Source: Flavobacteriaceae bacterium PS02338 (GTDB taxonomy: Bacteria; Bacteroidota; Bacteroidia; Sphingobacteriales; Sphingobacteriaceae). Taken from it: a DNA stretch of 64,000 nucleotides. Of this stretch, positions 1-9,149 are shown piece after piece; position 1 is the first letter of the stretch; the number at the start of each line of letters is the position of its first letter. The stretch is taken from positions 62,001 to 126,000 of the forward strand of contig JASCOD010000007.1 of NCBI GenBank assembly GCA_029959615.1, read 5' to 3'. Made by a program: the position numbers and the translations under genes. Below the pieces are notes generated by a model. That model had not been told where the DNA came from, ran no database searches, and was given only the letters and a program-made list of their open reading frames with translations.

Positions 1-338
1 AAATGGTAGAGAAGCTTTTTCATTGGAGATGAATCTCGAACACTATATCGATGATTTGATGAACGCTTACCTGCAAAAGAAAGAATTGGATAGATTTAAC
101 AAGAGGATGGAAAGGCTATGGATTGGGGAATATGGTATACTTGGATATTCCTTTTACAATTTTGGCCTTTTCTATATCTTTTGCAAAAGTCTTGGCCCAT
201 CCACATGTGGCACAGATCATCAAAGATGCAGTCATCAATAAAATTCTTCCGCACCTTAAAGACGGTAGTGTTATCCTAAAACAAACATACCTGAAAGTAT
301 TCTTAAAGCAGCAGGGCTTAAACAAGATTAGTATGTAA
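1..338 (+). other. Unresolved decayed coding-like stretch at the left edge
   Basis: One frame is open from the window edge to a stop at 239-241. Its first 40 or so residues are charged and helix-like, which looks like the end of a gene that starts outside the window. From about 120 a second frame stays open to 338 and has a hydrophobic start. I recognise neither product. The two overlapping short frames, followed by a transporter remnant, suggest a gene broken by a frameshift or deletion, but this could also be non-coding. Low certainty. Confidence 0.2.
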
Positions 339-405
339 TGCCATTGGTTGAAGATATCTATCAGCAAGAGATTACATCCCTTAGCGATGGATATGGGCAA
401 AATAA

Positions 406-558
406 ATCATCTGGCAGGTCCAAAAATTAATTAACAACGAAATCCATAATGCCTTTCGGTATACGTTTTTGGTTATTGGCGGTTTAACAATCCTATCTGG
501 ACTTGTTTTTCATAGGCTTCATTTTAAAGATGGAGAAAATATGAGATCTGAAAGCTAA
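406..558 (+). pseudogene. C-terminal remnant of an MFS drug-efflux transporter
   Basis: This frame is open from just after a stop at 403-405 to TAA at 556-558 and has no start codon of its own. It encodes about 50 residues: a short amphipathic stretch (NNEIHNAFRYTF), one strongly hydrophobic membrane helix (VIGGLTILSGLVF) and a charged tail. This matches the last transmembrane segment and cytoplasmic tail of DHA-type major facilitator drug exporters. No N-terminal part of such a transporter lies upstream in any frame, so it is a leftover. It sits directly before an AraC regulator, a frequent partner of such exporters, so the regulator may once have controlled it (inference). Confidence 0.5.
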
Positions 559-660
559 ATTACCATAGGTAGCTTTGCCCGCCTGCGCCATTTAAATATT
601 TCATTTCGCTGAATTGCTAGAGATTGAATAAATCTAAGCTTCTCTCCTTATATTTACATC

Positions 661-1506
661 ATGCGGACGCTTAAACAATTCGAACCCTTGGTAATACACA
701 ATTTTGAAGAAAAGGTATTTCATATGGAAAACCATAGTCATACCTATTTTGAAATAGATTACATATACAAGGGAAAGGGCATTCATTTTTTAAACAACAG
801 TATTATAAACTACAGTACCGGAGATCTGTTCTTGATCTGCCCGGGAGATAGACATCATTTTGAGATTAAAAAAAGTACGCATTTTATTTTTATCAAGTTT
901 ACGGAATCTTATTTTAAGCTGTTTAATCAGCCAGAATATCTCGAGATACAACCTACCCAAATTATGGAGAGCAGGTCGTTGAAAGAAAGCAAGCTACAGA
1001 TTACCCCTCCAAATTCCGTCATACTAAAAAACATTATCGACAGCATAGCCATTTTAGCAAATAATGTAGATAATATTAGCCATTCGCAGCTCATTTATCA
1101 CTTAATTCTGTCCATTATTGCATTGGTTAGGGATGCAATTGCGAAAATGGATGTCAGGTTTTCACTGGCCGAATCGAAAAGTGAACATTTGATTTCTTAC
1201 ATCCACGAACATATCTACAATCCGTTTGATTTGAAGATACAAGTCATCGCTCCACATTTTAATATTGCCCCAAAGTACTTCAGTGCGTATTTTAAACGCG
1301 TATACGGCATTGGATACAGCGAGTATATTAACAAATATAGGGCATCGCTAATTGCTTTAAGGATCAGTTCACGGCAATTCACTATCAAACAAGTTGTAGA
1401 AGAATTCGGTTTTACCGACGAAAGTCATCTCTCACGTTTTTTTAAAAGATATTACATGATTTCTCCGGGTGCCTATCAAAAGCAACACATTGGTGTACCC
1501 TCTTGA
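661..1506 (+). CDS. AraC family transcriptional regulator with cupin sensor domain
   Basis: A 281-residue protein with a standard two-part layout. Residues about 1-90 form a cupin-like ligand-binding domain (HSHTYFEI, followed by a GDLF turn and a PGDRHHF segment). Residues about 180-281 carry the double helix-turn-helix, including the signature FGFTDESHLSRFFKR near residue 258. It probably binds DNA as a small-molecule-responsive activator; the ligand is not visible. A paralogue on the opposite strand at 3036-3896 shares the opening pattern (TLKQF, FEEK.FH, HSHTY.EI) and the same HTH signature. The remains of an MFS exporter lie just upstream and a damaged SDR gene just downstream, so its original target may be lost. 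The ATG at 661 is supported by the paralogue starting at the same point. Confidence 0.9.
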   Translation: MRTLKQFEPLVIHNFEEKVFHMENHSHTYFEIDYIYKGKGIHFLNNSIINYSTGDLFLICPGDRHHFEIKKSTHFIFIKFTESYFKLFNQPEYLEIQPTQIMESRSLKESKLQITPPNSVILKNIIDSIAILANNVDNISHSQLIYHLILSIIALVRDAIAKMDVRFSLAESKSEHLISYIHEHIYNPFDLKIQVIAPHFNIAPKYFSAYFKRVYGIGYSEYINKYRASLIALRISSRQFTIKQVVEEFGFTDESHLSRFFKRYYMISPGAYQKQHIGVPS

Positions 1507-1605
1507 GTTATTATAATGATTGTACCTATTTTTATACTTAGTGTACAAAACACAATAAGTGCGTATGTGTTAAATTTGTGGCTAATTTTTAAGATAGCCA
1601 TAAAA

Positions 1606-2010
1606 ATGATGAGAGGAAGAAATACATTGGCCGTAATATTAGATGGAAGTTCTGAAAAGGGCAAGCTTGCAGCAAAGAAACTCATGGAAGATTACGATAA
1701 GGTACTTTTGGTTGGTAAGGATAGAGAAAAGCTACGGCAATCAGTTGAGGAGATTTCAGGTCAATTTTCTCCGAAAAACGTATATTTTATACAGGCAGAC
1801 CTAACCGTGAAATTCCAGTTGCCTAAATTTATCGATTTGGTAAAACACAAATTTGGTGGTGCCGATTGCGTTGCCGATTTCATGGACATCCAAGATCCGA
1901 TTAAAAAAAAGGAATTGGCTTTAGCATTGGAACAATTTCATAACTATGCGGTAAATGAATTAGCTTTGTATATACTTTGTATATACATGGATAATTTATT
2001 ATCTTTTTGA
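1606..2010 (+). pseudogene. Truncated short-chain dehydrogenase-like fragment
   Basis: About 134 residues from tandem ATGs at 1606/1609. The N-terminal half resembles the start of a short-chain dehydrogenase Rossmann fold: a hydrophobic first strand, a degenerate glycine turn (LDGSSEKGKLAAKKL in place of TGxxxGxG), a second strand and an FIQADLT segment at the usual place of the conserved acidic turn. The NNAG motif and the catalytic Ser-Tyr-Lys region are absent. The last 30 residues (ALYILCIYMDNLLSF) look like read-through into unrelated sequence. An upstream in-frame ATG at 1516 adds 30 hydrophobic residues that do not fit the family. Most likely a decaying gene truncated at its 3' side; an active oxidoreductase is unlikely. 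Confidence 0.5.
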
Positions 2011-2028
2011 GCTACAAATAAGAAAAAA

Positions 2029-2811
2029 ATGAAACAGGGACTTTTAATAGATATGGATGGTGTCATCTATAGTGGGGAAGAACTCATACAGGGAGCTGAT
2101 AGGTTTGTGAAATATTTGCTTGAAGAGAACATACCCTTTACCTTTATGACCAACAATAGCCAACGCACACCGGCCGAAGTGATAAAAAAACTAAAGGGAA
2201 TGGGGATAAAGGTTGACGAAAAACACATCTATACCAGTGCAATGGCAACTGCCAAGTTCTTGTCTGATCAAAATCCGGAAGGAACCGCTTTCGTTTTAGG
2301 CGAGGGCGGCTTATTGAATAGCTTAAAAGAAAACGGGATAAAACTGGTAGATACCGACCCGGAATTTGTGGTACTTGGAGAAGGAAGAAACTTTTCATTA
2401 GAAATGGTACAGCGTGCGGTAGACATGATTTTGGCCGGAGCTAAATTTATTACCACAAATAGAGACCCGTCTCCCAAAAAACCCGGCTGGAACAATTTAG
2501 GCATTGCCGCTACAACTGCAATGATAGAGGAGGCCACCGGTCGCGTTGCCTTTTCTACAGGAAAACCAAGCCCGGTAATGATGCGCTCTGCCCGTAAATT
2601 CCTCGGTTTGGAAACTGCCGAAACTACAATTATTGGCGATACAATGGAAACAGATATACAAGGAGGTGTACAGATGGGCTATAAAACAATTCTTGTGCTT
2701 TCGGGCATTGCTACCAAGGAGCGCTTAGGACATTATGCTTTTAAACCGGATATGATTGCCAGTTCTGTTGATGAAATAAAATTCCCTCTTAAATGGTGGA
2801 CAAGGAAGTAA
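2029..2811 (+). CDS. HAD-IIA family sugar/nucleotide phosphatase (NagD/PGP-like)
   Basis: A 260-residue cytosolic protein with all four haloacid dehalogenase motifs: motif I IDMDGVIY (residues 7-14; the two Asp are nucleophile and acid/base), motif II FMTNNSQRT near 38-46, motif III lysine in STGKPSP near 173-179, and motif IV IGDTMETDIQGG near 200-211. The C2 cap between motifs II and III and the 260-residue length fit the HAD-IIA branch (NagD, 4-nitrophenylphosphatase, phosphoglycolate phosphatase), Mg2+-dependent enzymes that hydrolyse small phosphate esters. The exact substrate cannot be read from the sequence. It begins 18 bases after the damaged SDR fragment and has no functional partner beside it. 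Confidence 0.9.
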   Translation: MKQGLLIDMDGVIYSGEELIQGADRFVKYLLEENIPFTFMTNNSQRTPAEVIKKLKGMGIKVDEKHIYTSAMATAKFLSDQNPEGTAFVLGEGGLLNSLKENGIKLVDTDPEFVVLGEGRNFSLEMVQRAVDMILAGAKFITTNRDPSPKKPGWNNLGIAATTAMIEEATGRVAFSTGKPSPVMMRSARKFLGLETAETTIIGDTMETDIQGGVQMGYKTILVLSGIATKERLGHYAFKPDMIASSVDEIKFPLKWWTRK

Positions 2812-3035
2812 ATAACATGAATTCGGGATATGAAATATATCACCACTTAGCGGTTGAAACCGTTAATTTCATGAATTTTCTAGCATCATATCGGTCTGCA
2901 ACTTATCGGAACAGGCTCTTCGGGCTTAAAAATAACTACGAGGTGGTGTAATTGTGTTAGAAAATAAACGGGTAAATTGCCACAAAACCCTGAAGGGGGT
3001 GACATTTTAGGATTTAAGCTTATCCATAATTCACG

Positions 3036-3896
3036 TTAATTTACAGTTTCTTGTAAGGGTGAAATATCTTTTGCATAAGATGCCGGACTTATTTTTTTTC
3101 TGTTCTTAAAGAAATGCGACAAATGGCTTTCGTCGGTAAAGCCAAATTCTTGTGCAATTTGTTTCAGAGTGAGCTGCCCCGAGGCCAGTCTTTTTTCGAT
3201 AAGGGCAGTGCGGTAGGTATTGATATACTCTCTGTAGCTAATGTCAAAGTTTCTTTTGAAATAGGCACTAAAATAACTTACGGCAATATTAAAATGGTTT
3301 GAAATATGTTTAATCTGCGTAAGTTCTGGTTCGTATATGTGCTGGTGAATATAAGAAATCAACCGTTCTTTGTCTGCCAGCCCATGATCAATATGGACAT
3401 CCATTTTTGCAACCGCCTCTTTGATCAATCCAAAAATTGAAAGTATCTGATAAAACACCAAGGGAGATGAGGCCACATTATTATGGCAGTTATAGGCAAC
3501 TATATTATCCACGGTATTGCGTAGTATCGTTTTGCAGGGTTCATCAAGTACCAGTTTCATTTCTTTCAAAAGCTTATTGCACATAATGCTCTCCGGTTTA
3601 GCTGCTAAAAACTCATCGGTAACCAAATGATTTTTGCTGCTAAAATAGCTGTCTGTAAATTTGATATAGGCAAAATGTGTACTTTTTTTGATGTCAAAAT
3701 AATGTTCGTCTTCGGGAGAGATAACAAATAAATCGCCCGCTTTGTAGGGAATGCAATTGTGGTTTAATTGATGTATGCCGCTGCCCTTGTAGATATATAC
3801 AATTTCATAATAGGTATGGCTATGTGTTGGTAAATGAAAGTGTTTTTCCTCAAACTCAAGGATAACCAGGGTATTAAACTGCTTTAATGTTGGCAT
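3036..3896 (-). CDS. AraC family transcriptional regulator (paralogue of the one at 661)
   Basis: A 286-residue regulator with an N-terminal cupin domain (HSHTYYEIVYIYKGSGIH near residues 25-40) and a C-terminal double helix-turn-helix with FGFTDESHLSHFFKN near residue 255. It parallels the regulator at 661-1506 along its whole length, including the phrase EKH(L)ISYIH.HIY at the linker. The gene on its left-hand side when transcribed, the FUSC-like protein at 3919-4479, lies 22 bases upstream on the same strand, so the two are probably one transcript. The regulator may respond to a compound exported by that protein (inference). The stop codon lies inside an AATTCACGTTAAT sequence resembling the terminal repeat of the miniature elements elsewhere in the window. 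Confidence 0.9.
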   Translation of the reverse strand: MPTLKQFNTLVILEFEEKHFHLPTHSHTYYEIVYIYKGSGIHQLNHNCIPYKAGDLFVISPEDEHYFDIKKSTHFAYIKFTDSYFSSKNHLVTDEFLAAKPESIMCNKLLKEMKLVLDEPCKTILRNTVDNIVAYNCHNNVASSPLVFYQILSIFGLIKEAVAKMDVHIDHGLADKERLISYIHQHIYEPELTQIKHISNHFNIAVSYFSAYFKRNFDISYREYINTYRTALIEKRLASGQLTLKQIAQEFGFTDESHLSHFFKNRKKISPASYAKDISPLQETVN

Positions 3897-3918
3897 ATAT
3901 CAATTTAAAATTTAATCT

Positions 3919-4479
3919 TTAATTGCTGTTGTCCATTTTTTTGGAATGTGGAGCATCCGCGAGGTATCTTTTTTTTGCTTTATCGATAATTATGGTGGCA
4001 AAAAGTGAAATCAGCCCACCGGCAACCGATTCTAAAAAACGCATCAGACCCGATTGCCAAATCTCATTAACGTAACTGCCATGCGAAGTAATACCCACAA
4101 TAAGTACCGTAATACATCCTATTTTTAATGCGCCATCCCACTTAAAAAAAATAATCGATATGCAGGTTAGAAAAAGGGAAATAGCGATAGATAGCAATAG
4201 GTTGCCCGATAAAAACAAAGTTGATGCCGTAAATAAAGCACCTACAAATGTTCCCAGCAATCGGTCTTTCATTAATTTTTTTGCATTTTCTGGCAAATCG
4301 TCAAAAACAACAATTGCCGAAACTGCGCACCAAATACCACTAAGATAATTATCAGACAGCTTAAGAACCATGTTAATCCCCGTGCCCGAAAAATAGGAAA
4401 TAAAGATAACCATCGTTAAAATCAAAGCTTTTGTAAAAATGCTGGGGTTTGCTTTATTCTTTAATGCGTTAAAGTTCAT
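3919..4479 (-). CDS. FUSC-like / aromatic acid exporter family membrane protein
   Basis: A 186-residue inner-membrane protein with about five or six hydrophobic helices and a short charged C-terminus. The pattern (a helix pair, the sentence NYLSGIWCAVSAIVVF, then RLLGTFVGALFTA) matches the membrane half of FUSC/ArAE proteins, which include exporters of aromatic acids and fusaric acid. It lacks the large cytoplasmic domain of full-length family members (600 or more residues), as do many short Bacteroidota homologues. It heads a probable two-gene unit with the AraC regulator at 3036-3896. The substrate is unknown. Confidence 0.65.
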   Translation of the reverse strand: MNFNALKNKANPSIFTKALILTMVIFISYFSGTGINMVLKLSDNYLSGIWCAVSAIVVFDDLPENAKKLMKDRLLGTFVGALFTASTLFLSGNLLLSIAISLFLTCISIIFFKWDGALKIGCITVLIVGITSHGSYVNEIWQSGLMRFLESVAGGLISLFATIIIDKAKKRYLADAPHSKKMDNSN

Positions 4480-5000
4480 CTGTCATTTTTTAGTGATAAA
4501 ATGAAGTCTATGATGATTAAACCCAACAAGGCTCATCCTACAAAAGGAATATCTAAAACTTCTATTAAATAATCAATTGCGGTACAAATGATCATGAAAA
4601 TAAACCTGTAACACAAAACTACAAATATCTATGCCAATTATACAAAATGGGCCAACATATATCTGGCTAAATTTGTTAGTAAGAAACAACGGCTTATTCT
4701 GGCCTTTGATATGATTAAACCAGTTAACTGCATAATTGTTATTTTAATTATCAAATCAATTTCATTGTGGGCTCTAAAAAAATAACTTTTTCGGGTTGGT
4801 ATATAGCTTTGTTACTATTTACGGTCCATAGCAAGAAATAAGATTGCTTGGGAGCTTTGAAAAAAAGGTAGGGCGGTCATTTATTATCCTTAATGGCAAC
4901 CTTTTAAACGATATTAAAATACTAGGCAAATTAATACGGTATTTAAAGTGGGTAAAATAATTAATGAAGAAAGATCTATTGAATAATTAAAACTTTTAGC
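4480..5000. other. Intergenic region between divergent genes
   Basis: About 520 AT-rich bases between the divergent FUSC-like gene (minus) and the hydroxyacid dehydrogenase (plus). It must contain both promoters, but I see no convincing paired promoter boxes, no convincing ORF and none of the repeats found elsewhere in the window. Confidence 0.5.
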
Positions 5001-5978
5001 ATGGATGTATTAACAACAAGGCTAATCCCTAAAAATGGTTTACAGATTTTGAAAGATGCGGGGTGTATGGTAACACAATACACCGAAAAACGAGATTTAA
5101 CCTCCAAAGAGCTAATATATGCCTGTAAACGTTATGATGCACTGCTTAGCGTTGGCCCCAACAAAATAGATGAGCACTTTTTAACCGAATGTAGGCATCT
5201 AAAGGCCATATCGTTGCTTTCGGCAGGTTATGATAATGTAGATGTTTCGGCAGCCAACCAAATGGGGATAGCTATTGGGTACACGCCAGGGGTGCTAAGT
5301 GCGGCTACATCAGACATTGCTTTTTTATTAATGCTGGCTGTTTCTAGAAATGCTTTTTACCAGCACAATACCATCGCAAAAGGAGAATGGGGCTTTTTTG
5401 AGCCCACAGCCAATCTTGGCATAGAGCTTTATGGTAAAACACTGGGTATTTTTGGTTTGGGGAAAATTGGTTTCGAACTGGCAAAAAAATGCCGTGCCGC
5501 CTACCAAATGAAATTGATTTACCATAACAGGCATAGCAATGAGGCGGTAGAAAAAGAATTAGGTGCAACCTTGGTAACTTTTGATGAGCTGCTTGCTAAA
5601 AGCGATGTCCTATCGGTACATGCGGGCCTATCTGCACAAACACGAGGGCTTTTTAGTAAAGAGATTTTTGAAAAAATGAAATCCACAGCTATTTTTATCA
5701 ATACCGCAAGAGGTGCCATACACAATGAAGAAGATCTTTTGGCCGCATTACAGCAGGGCAAAATTTGGGGCGCAGGGCTTGATGTAACTAATCCCGAACC
5801 CATGAGCAGTAACAATCCACTTTTAAGCCTACGCAATGTATGTGTATTGCCGCATATTGGTTCGGCTACCGTAGAAACTAGAAATGCCATGGCTGTTATT
5901 GCGGCTAAAAATATTATTGCCGGACTGAGAGGAGAACAAATGCCCCATGTTGTTAATCCAGAAGTTTATCGCCGGTAA
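5001..5978 (+). CDS. D-2-hydroxyacid dehydrogenase (glyoxylate/hydroxypyruvate reductase-like)
   Basis: A 325-residue soluble NAD(P)H-dependent reductase. The nucleotide-binding turn is GLGKIG at residues 152-157. The catalytic set of the D-isomer-specific 2-hydroxyacid dehydrogenases is complete: Arg237 in NTARGA, Glu266 in NPEPM and His285 in LPHIGSAT. The length and the NTARG/HIGSAT wording fit the GhrB/TkrA branch that reduces glyoxylate, hydroxypyruvate or 2-ketogluconate; the precise substrate is inference. About 130 bases downstream on the same strand is an AEC carrier, so the two may handle a shared organic acid. Confidence 0.9.
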   Translation: MDVLTTRLIPKNGLQILKDAGCMVTQYTEKRDLTSKELIYACKRYDALLSVGPNKIDEHFLTECRHLKAISLLSAGYDNVDVSAANQMGIAIGYTPGVLSAATSDIAFLLMLAVSRNAFYQHNTIAKGEWGFFEPTANLGIELYGKTLGIFGLGKIGFELAKKCRAAYQMKLIYHNRHSNEAVEKELGATLVTFDELLAKSDVLSVHAGLSAQTRGLFSKEIFEKMKSTAIFINTARGAIHNEEDLLAALQQGKIWGAGLDVTNPEPMSSNNPLLSLRNVCVLPHIGSATVETRNAMAVIAAKNIIAGLRGEQMPHVVNPEVYRR

Positions 5979-6108
5979 TAGTACCATATCATAGAAAACG
6001 ATGAAACCCTGTGCAATTAAAATATAATAACTACTAAAGAAAACAACCATTCTGATAAAATCGGGATAGCTTCATTACCTTTAAAAAAAATAATTTATAC
6101 CTTAAATA

Positions 6109-7023
6109 ATGGTCAATTTTATTATGATCGCGTTCTGCATCGTTGCAGGAATAATATTCAGAAGTACAAAACTAATTCCAACAGACGCTCATAGGGGAAT
6201 AAATACCTGGATTTTGTACCTGGCCTTGCCGGCGGTATCTTTTAAGTACATCCCAAAAATACAATGGAGTACCGAGATGCTTTTTCCAGCGGTTTCTTCG
6301 GTAATAGTATGGGCAGGGGCCTGGATATTTATGGAACTGTACTGCCGTTATAAGAAATATGGACAACGTTCACGCAGCACATTGGAACTTGCAAGTGGGT
6401 ATAGCAATACTTCTTTTATCGGCTTTCCACTAATTATAGCCTATTTTGGCGAACAGGATTTAAGTATAGCCATTATTTGCGATCAAATGATGTTTGTACT
6501 GCTCTCTACCGCGGGAATTATCAATGCGTTAAAAGGAAACAGGAAAGAAACAGAAGGTATAAAGGCCTCTACAATTCTAAGGAGGTTGTTAACTTTTCCA
6601 CCATTTATAGGTTGTAGCCTAGCTTTAATATTATCACATTTTTTTGACCTTAGTTTTGCCGAACCATTTTTTGATAAATTAGCAGCTACCGTGGGGCCTC
6701 TTGCACTTTTTTCTGTAGGCTTGCAGCTAAAGTTTAAAGGCTGGAGACAGGAAATATCTCAAATATCTATGACCATGCTGTACAAATTAATGATTGCACC
6801 GGCATTGGTATTAATAGCTGCACTTGCCATAGGTATTAAAGGAAATATTGCCCGCATTAGTGTGTTTGAAGCGGCAATGCCCACGCTCATTACTTCAAGC
6901 ATTATTGCAGAGCAGTTTCGCCTCAATTCACGTCTCATCAACCTAATTATTGGGGTAAGTATATTGGTTGGATTTCTTAGTACGGCTTTTTGGAGTGGGA
7001 TACTTAATTTTATGAATATCTAA
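6109..7023 (+). CDS. AEC (auxin efflux carrier) family transporter
   Basis: A 304-residue inner-membrane protein with about ten hydrophobic segments. It has the typical AEC opening (MIAFCIVAGIIFR), a SGYSNTSFIGFPL segment near residues 96-108 (the conserved N-x-x-F-x-G-x-P discontinuous helix), and a closing helix pair containing EAAMPTLITSS near 240. Bacterial members move organic acids such as malate or malonate. Its position after the 2-hydroxyacid dehydrogenase suggests transport of a hydroxy- or keto-acid (inference). Length is normal for the family. GTG/ATG alternatives do not matter because the first helix begins at once. Confidence 0.85.
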   Translation: MVNFIMIAFCIVAGIIFRSTKLIPTDAHRGINTWILYLALPAVSFKYIPKIQWSTEMLFPAVSSVIVWAGAWIFMELYCRYKKYGQRSRSTLELASGYSNTSFIGFPLIIAYFGEQDLSIAIICDQMMFVLLSTAGIINALKGNRKETEGIKASTILRRLLTFPPFIGCSLALILSHFFDLSFAEPFFDKLAATVGPLALFSVGLQLKFKGWRQEISQISMTMLYKLMIAPALVLIAALAIGIKGNIARISVFEAAMPTLITSSIIAEQFRLNSRLINLIIGVSILVGFLSTAFWSGILNFMNI

Positions 7024-7821
7024 AAAAAATAGAGCCTATTTAATTTATGTTGTGAAAATTTTTACAGCTTATTTAGGGCGAAACAAGGCTTGTTTACCTT
7101 CGGTAAGCTCCATTTCGTTGCGGTTTTGAAAAGATAGCCGGGCTTCTACCTTACAAAACATAACAGCTTGTCCCGAAATTTTGGGAAAGTTGCAGCCGAA
7201 AAGAAGCATAAACAAATTATTAACCTGAGTTTGATTATTATTTTATTGATTTTTAGTCACATATACTGGTTTAAATATGGCAGACCCTGAAATAAATTTA
7301 CAGATAGCTTTCCGCTTCGCTACAGGTCAGCATCAGCTTGTACGACTTATTTTAGCCTATTTAATAATCGAACTCAGGTTATTAGATAAATTTTAAACAG
7401 GCTCTTAATACATAGTAGAAATTAGAAAGCAGATTTTTTAAGAAACCTTTGTATGGTTTACTTTTGTAAAGTTCATAAAAAAAATTAGATAAGCTCTTTA
7501 TACAACAACTTGTTGTATATCTACAAGTACATTTGGAATAATACCTCCTAACTTTAATAAAAATTAGATCACATATTGTTGAAGTTAACATAGATATACC
7601 GCACACAAAAAATAATGAATTAAACAAAGCGTTCTCGTGAACTCCCCACCGAAGGTTTAACACCTATGAAGATATATTAATGCTGCCTACTCCACCCAGT
7701 AGGGGCCAACTGCCTTTAATCGAGAGCTAGAGAGCACTTGTGTACCATTAAAAACAAATAGAGCTTTTAAGCTCATAGATACAATATTATTAATGAACAA
7801 ATTATCAATAATTTTAAACAA
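7024..7821. other. Long intergenic region containing a miniature element
   Basis: About 800 bases without a convincing gene. A 159-base inverted-repeat element occupies 7222-7380. Left of it, 7060-7200 contains small dyads (around TTTACCTTCGGTAA and CCCGAAATTTTGGG) that may fold. Right of it, open frames on the minus strand have cysteine- and tyrosine-rich composition typical of chance translation. The last 80 bases should contain the promoter of the stress cluster, but no clear boxes were identified. Confidence 0.5.
7222..7380. repeat. 159-bp miniature inverted-repeat element, copy 1
   Basis: It begins AACCTGAGTTTGATTATTA and ends with the inverse, TAATAATCGAACTCAGGTT. The near-identical second copy lies at 20385-20543 in inverted orientation with the same length and about four mismatches by eye. 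ATT flanks both ends (7219-7221 and 7381-7383), a possible 3-bp target duplication, though AT-rich flanks make this weak. The interior carries a core shared with the element at 37855 (GACCTGTAGC, AAGCGGAAAGCTAC and TTTATTTCAGGGTCTG, read on the appropriate strand). It has no ORF, so it is probably a non-autonomous element. Confidence 0.85.
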
Positions 7822-8592
7822 ATGAAAAATAAAACAGTACTTATTACGGGTGCAGGCGGAGGCATTGGAAAAGCCATTGCTGTAGCGTTTGCAAAAAAAG
7901 GAGCCAACCTAGTTCTTGTAGATGTAAAAAAGGAATTTCTAAAAGACATAACAGAAGAAGTGCTTTCATTGGGAGTAAAGGCACTTTCGTTAGCGGCCAA
8001 CGTTGCCGAATATGCCTCAATAAAGGGGGCAGTAGAAGAAGCTGTTGCCACTTTTGGGGCACTAGATGTAGCTATAAACAATGCTGGGGTTGTAGGGATT
8101 GGAAGCATTGAAGAGATAGACGAGCAAGAATGGGACCGCGTATTATCTGTAAATGCTAAGGGTGTTTTTGTATGTACCAAGGCCGAGTTAGAAGTGATGA
8201 AGCCTAAAAAACAAGGAGCAATCATTAACACCGCATCTATAGCCGGAAAAATAGGTATGGCACATCTCTCACATTATGTGGCTTCTAAATTTGCCGTAAT
8301 TGGTTTTACAAACAGCATAGCGAAAGAAGTAGCCGCAGAGGGCATTACCGTTAATGCCATTTGTCCGGGAATTATAGGTACCGGTATGTGGCGTGGCGAG
8401 GGCGGTATTGCCGACCGTTGGAAACAGCCCGGAGAAACCGAAGAACAATCTTGGGAACGAAATAAAAAAACACTCATACCACAGGGGGTAGATCAAACTG
8501 CCGATGACATAGCCCAAGCGGTTGTTTTTATTGCATCTGCACCTCACATTACCGGCCAAGCTATTGCCGTAGATGGTGGCATGACCATGTAA
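7822..8592 (+). CDS. Short-chain dehydrogenase/reductase (classical SDR)
   Basis: A 256-residue soluble oxidoreductase with all classical SDR landmarks: TGAGGGIG cofactor turn at residues 9-16, NNAG at 86-89, catalytic Ser139, Tyr152 and Lys156 (HYVASKF), and a C-terminal VDGGMTM ending. Asp34 after the second strand (VLVDVKK) favours NAD(H). The family includes glucose 1-dehydrogenases, butanediol dehydrogenases and 3-oxoacyl reductases; the substrate is undetermined. It is the first gene of a co-directional stress-type cluster and is followed 31 bases later by dps. Confidence 0.9.
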   Translation: MKNKTVLITGAGGGIGKAIAVAFAKKGANLVLVDVKKEFLKDITEEVLSLGVKALSLAANVAEYASIKGAVEEAVATFGALDVAINNAGVVGIGSIEEIDEQEWDRVLSVNAKGVFVCTKAELEVMKPKKQGAIINTASIAGKIGMAHLSHYVASKFAVIGFTNSIAKEVAAEGITVNAICPGIIGTGMWRGEGGIADRWKQPGETEEQSWERNKKTLIPQGVDQTADDIAQAVVFIASAPHITGQAIAVDGGMTM

Positions 8593-8623
8593 CGGATTGT
8601 TAATATTTATAACCTATAAAATC

Positions 8624-9100
8624 ATGGAAGCAACAATTGGAATTAAAACCGAAAATAAATTGGCTGTAGCCGAAATTTTATCAAAATTATTGGCAGACGA
8701 ATTTGTACTCTACACAAAAACGCGTAACGCTCACTGGAACGTAGAAGGTCCCGACTTTCACTCCATGCACCTTTTCTTTGAAACCCAATACGGACAATTG
8801 GCAGATTTAATGGACGGCGTTGCAGAACGTGTCCGTACCATTGGGCATTATGCCCCGGCTACCTTGAAAGAATTTTTGGAGCTAACGCATTTAAGTGAAT
8901 ACAGCGAAAGAAAAAACGATAGCTTGGGCTTTATAAAAGATCTTTTGGCAGATCATGAGACCATTATCGAGTTTATTAGGGGAAGTATCAATACCATTAA
9001 CGATGAGTATAAAGATGCAGGTACCAGCGATTACATTACTGGGTTTATCGAAACTCATGAAAAAATGGCATGGATGCTAAGGGCGCATTTCAAAAAATAA
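8624..9100 (+). CDS. dps: Dps family DNA-protecting ferritin-like protein
   Basis: A 158-residue protein from the ATG at 8624; the frame is open slightly further upstream, but that extension does not fit the family. It has the Dps four-helix pattern, with the inter-subunit ferroxidase residues visible in RNAHWNVEGPDFHSMH (His, His) and in FFETQYGQLADLMDGVAERVR (Glu/Asp ligands). Dps dodecamers oxidise and store iron with peroxide and bind DNA during starvation or oxidative stress. Its place among SDR, AKR, YceI and pyruvate-oxidase-like genes supports a general stress regulon (inference). Confidence 0.93.
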   Translation: MEATIGIKTENKLAVAEILSKLLADEFVLYTKTRNAHWNVEGPDFHSMHLFFETQYGQLADLMDGVAERVRTIGHYAPATLKEFLELTHLSEYSERKNDSLGFIKDLLADHETIIEFIRGSINTINDEYKDAGTSDYITGFIETHEKMAWMLRAHFKK

Positions 9101-9149
9101 AAACTTTTAACCTTGGTTTTAAGTTTAATATAATAGAACTAACCAGTTT

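Noticed and set aside
116..400. Minus-strand ORF of 94 codons
   Set aside because: Cysteine-rich, no recognisable domain, and overlaps competing frames on the plus strand; more likely chance.
7382..7663. Minus-strand ORF of 93 codons after the miniature element
   Set aside because: Composition (many Cys, Tyr, Phe) typical of translated AT-rich spacer; no start context and no homology pattern.
9100..9127. Terminator hairpin between dps and the aldo/keto reductase
   Set aside because: The AAACTTTTAACC/GGTTTTAAGTTT pairing is weak, AT-only and imperfect.
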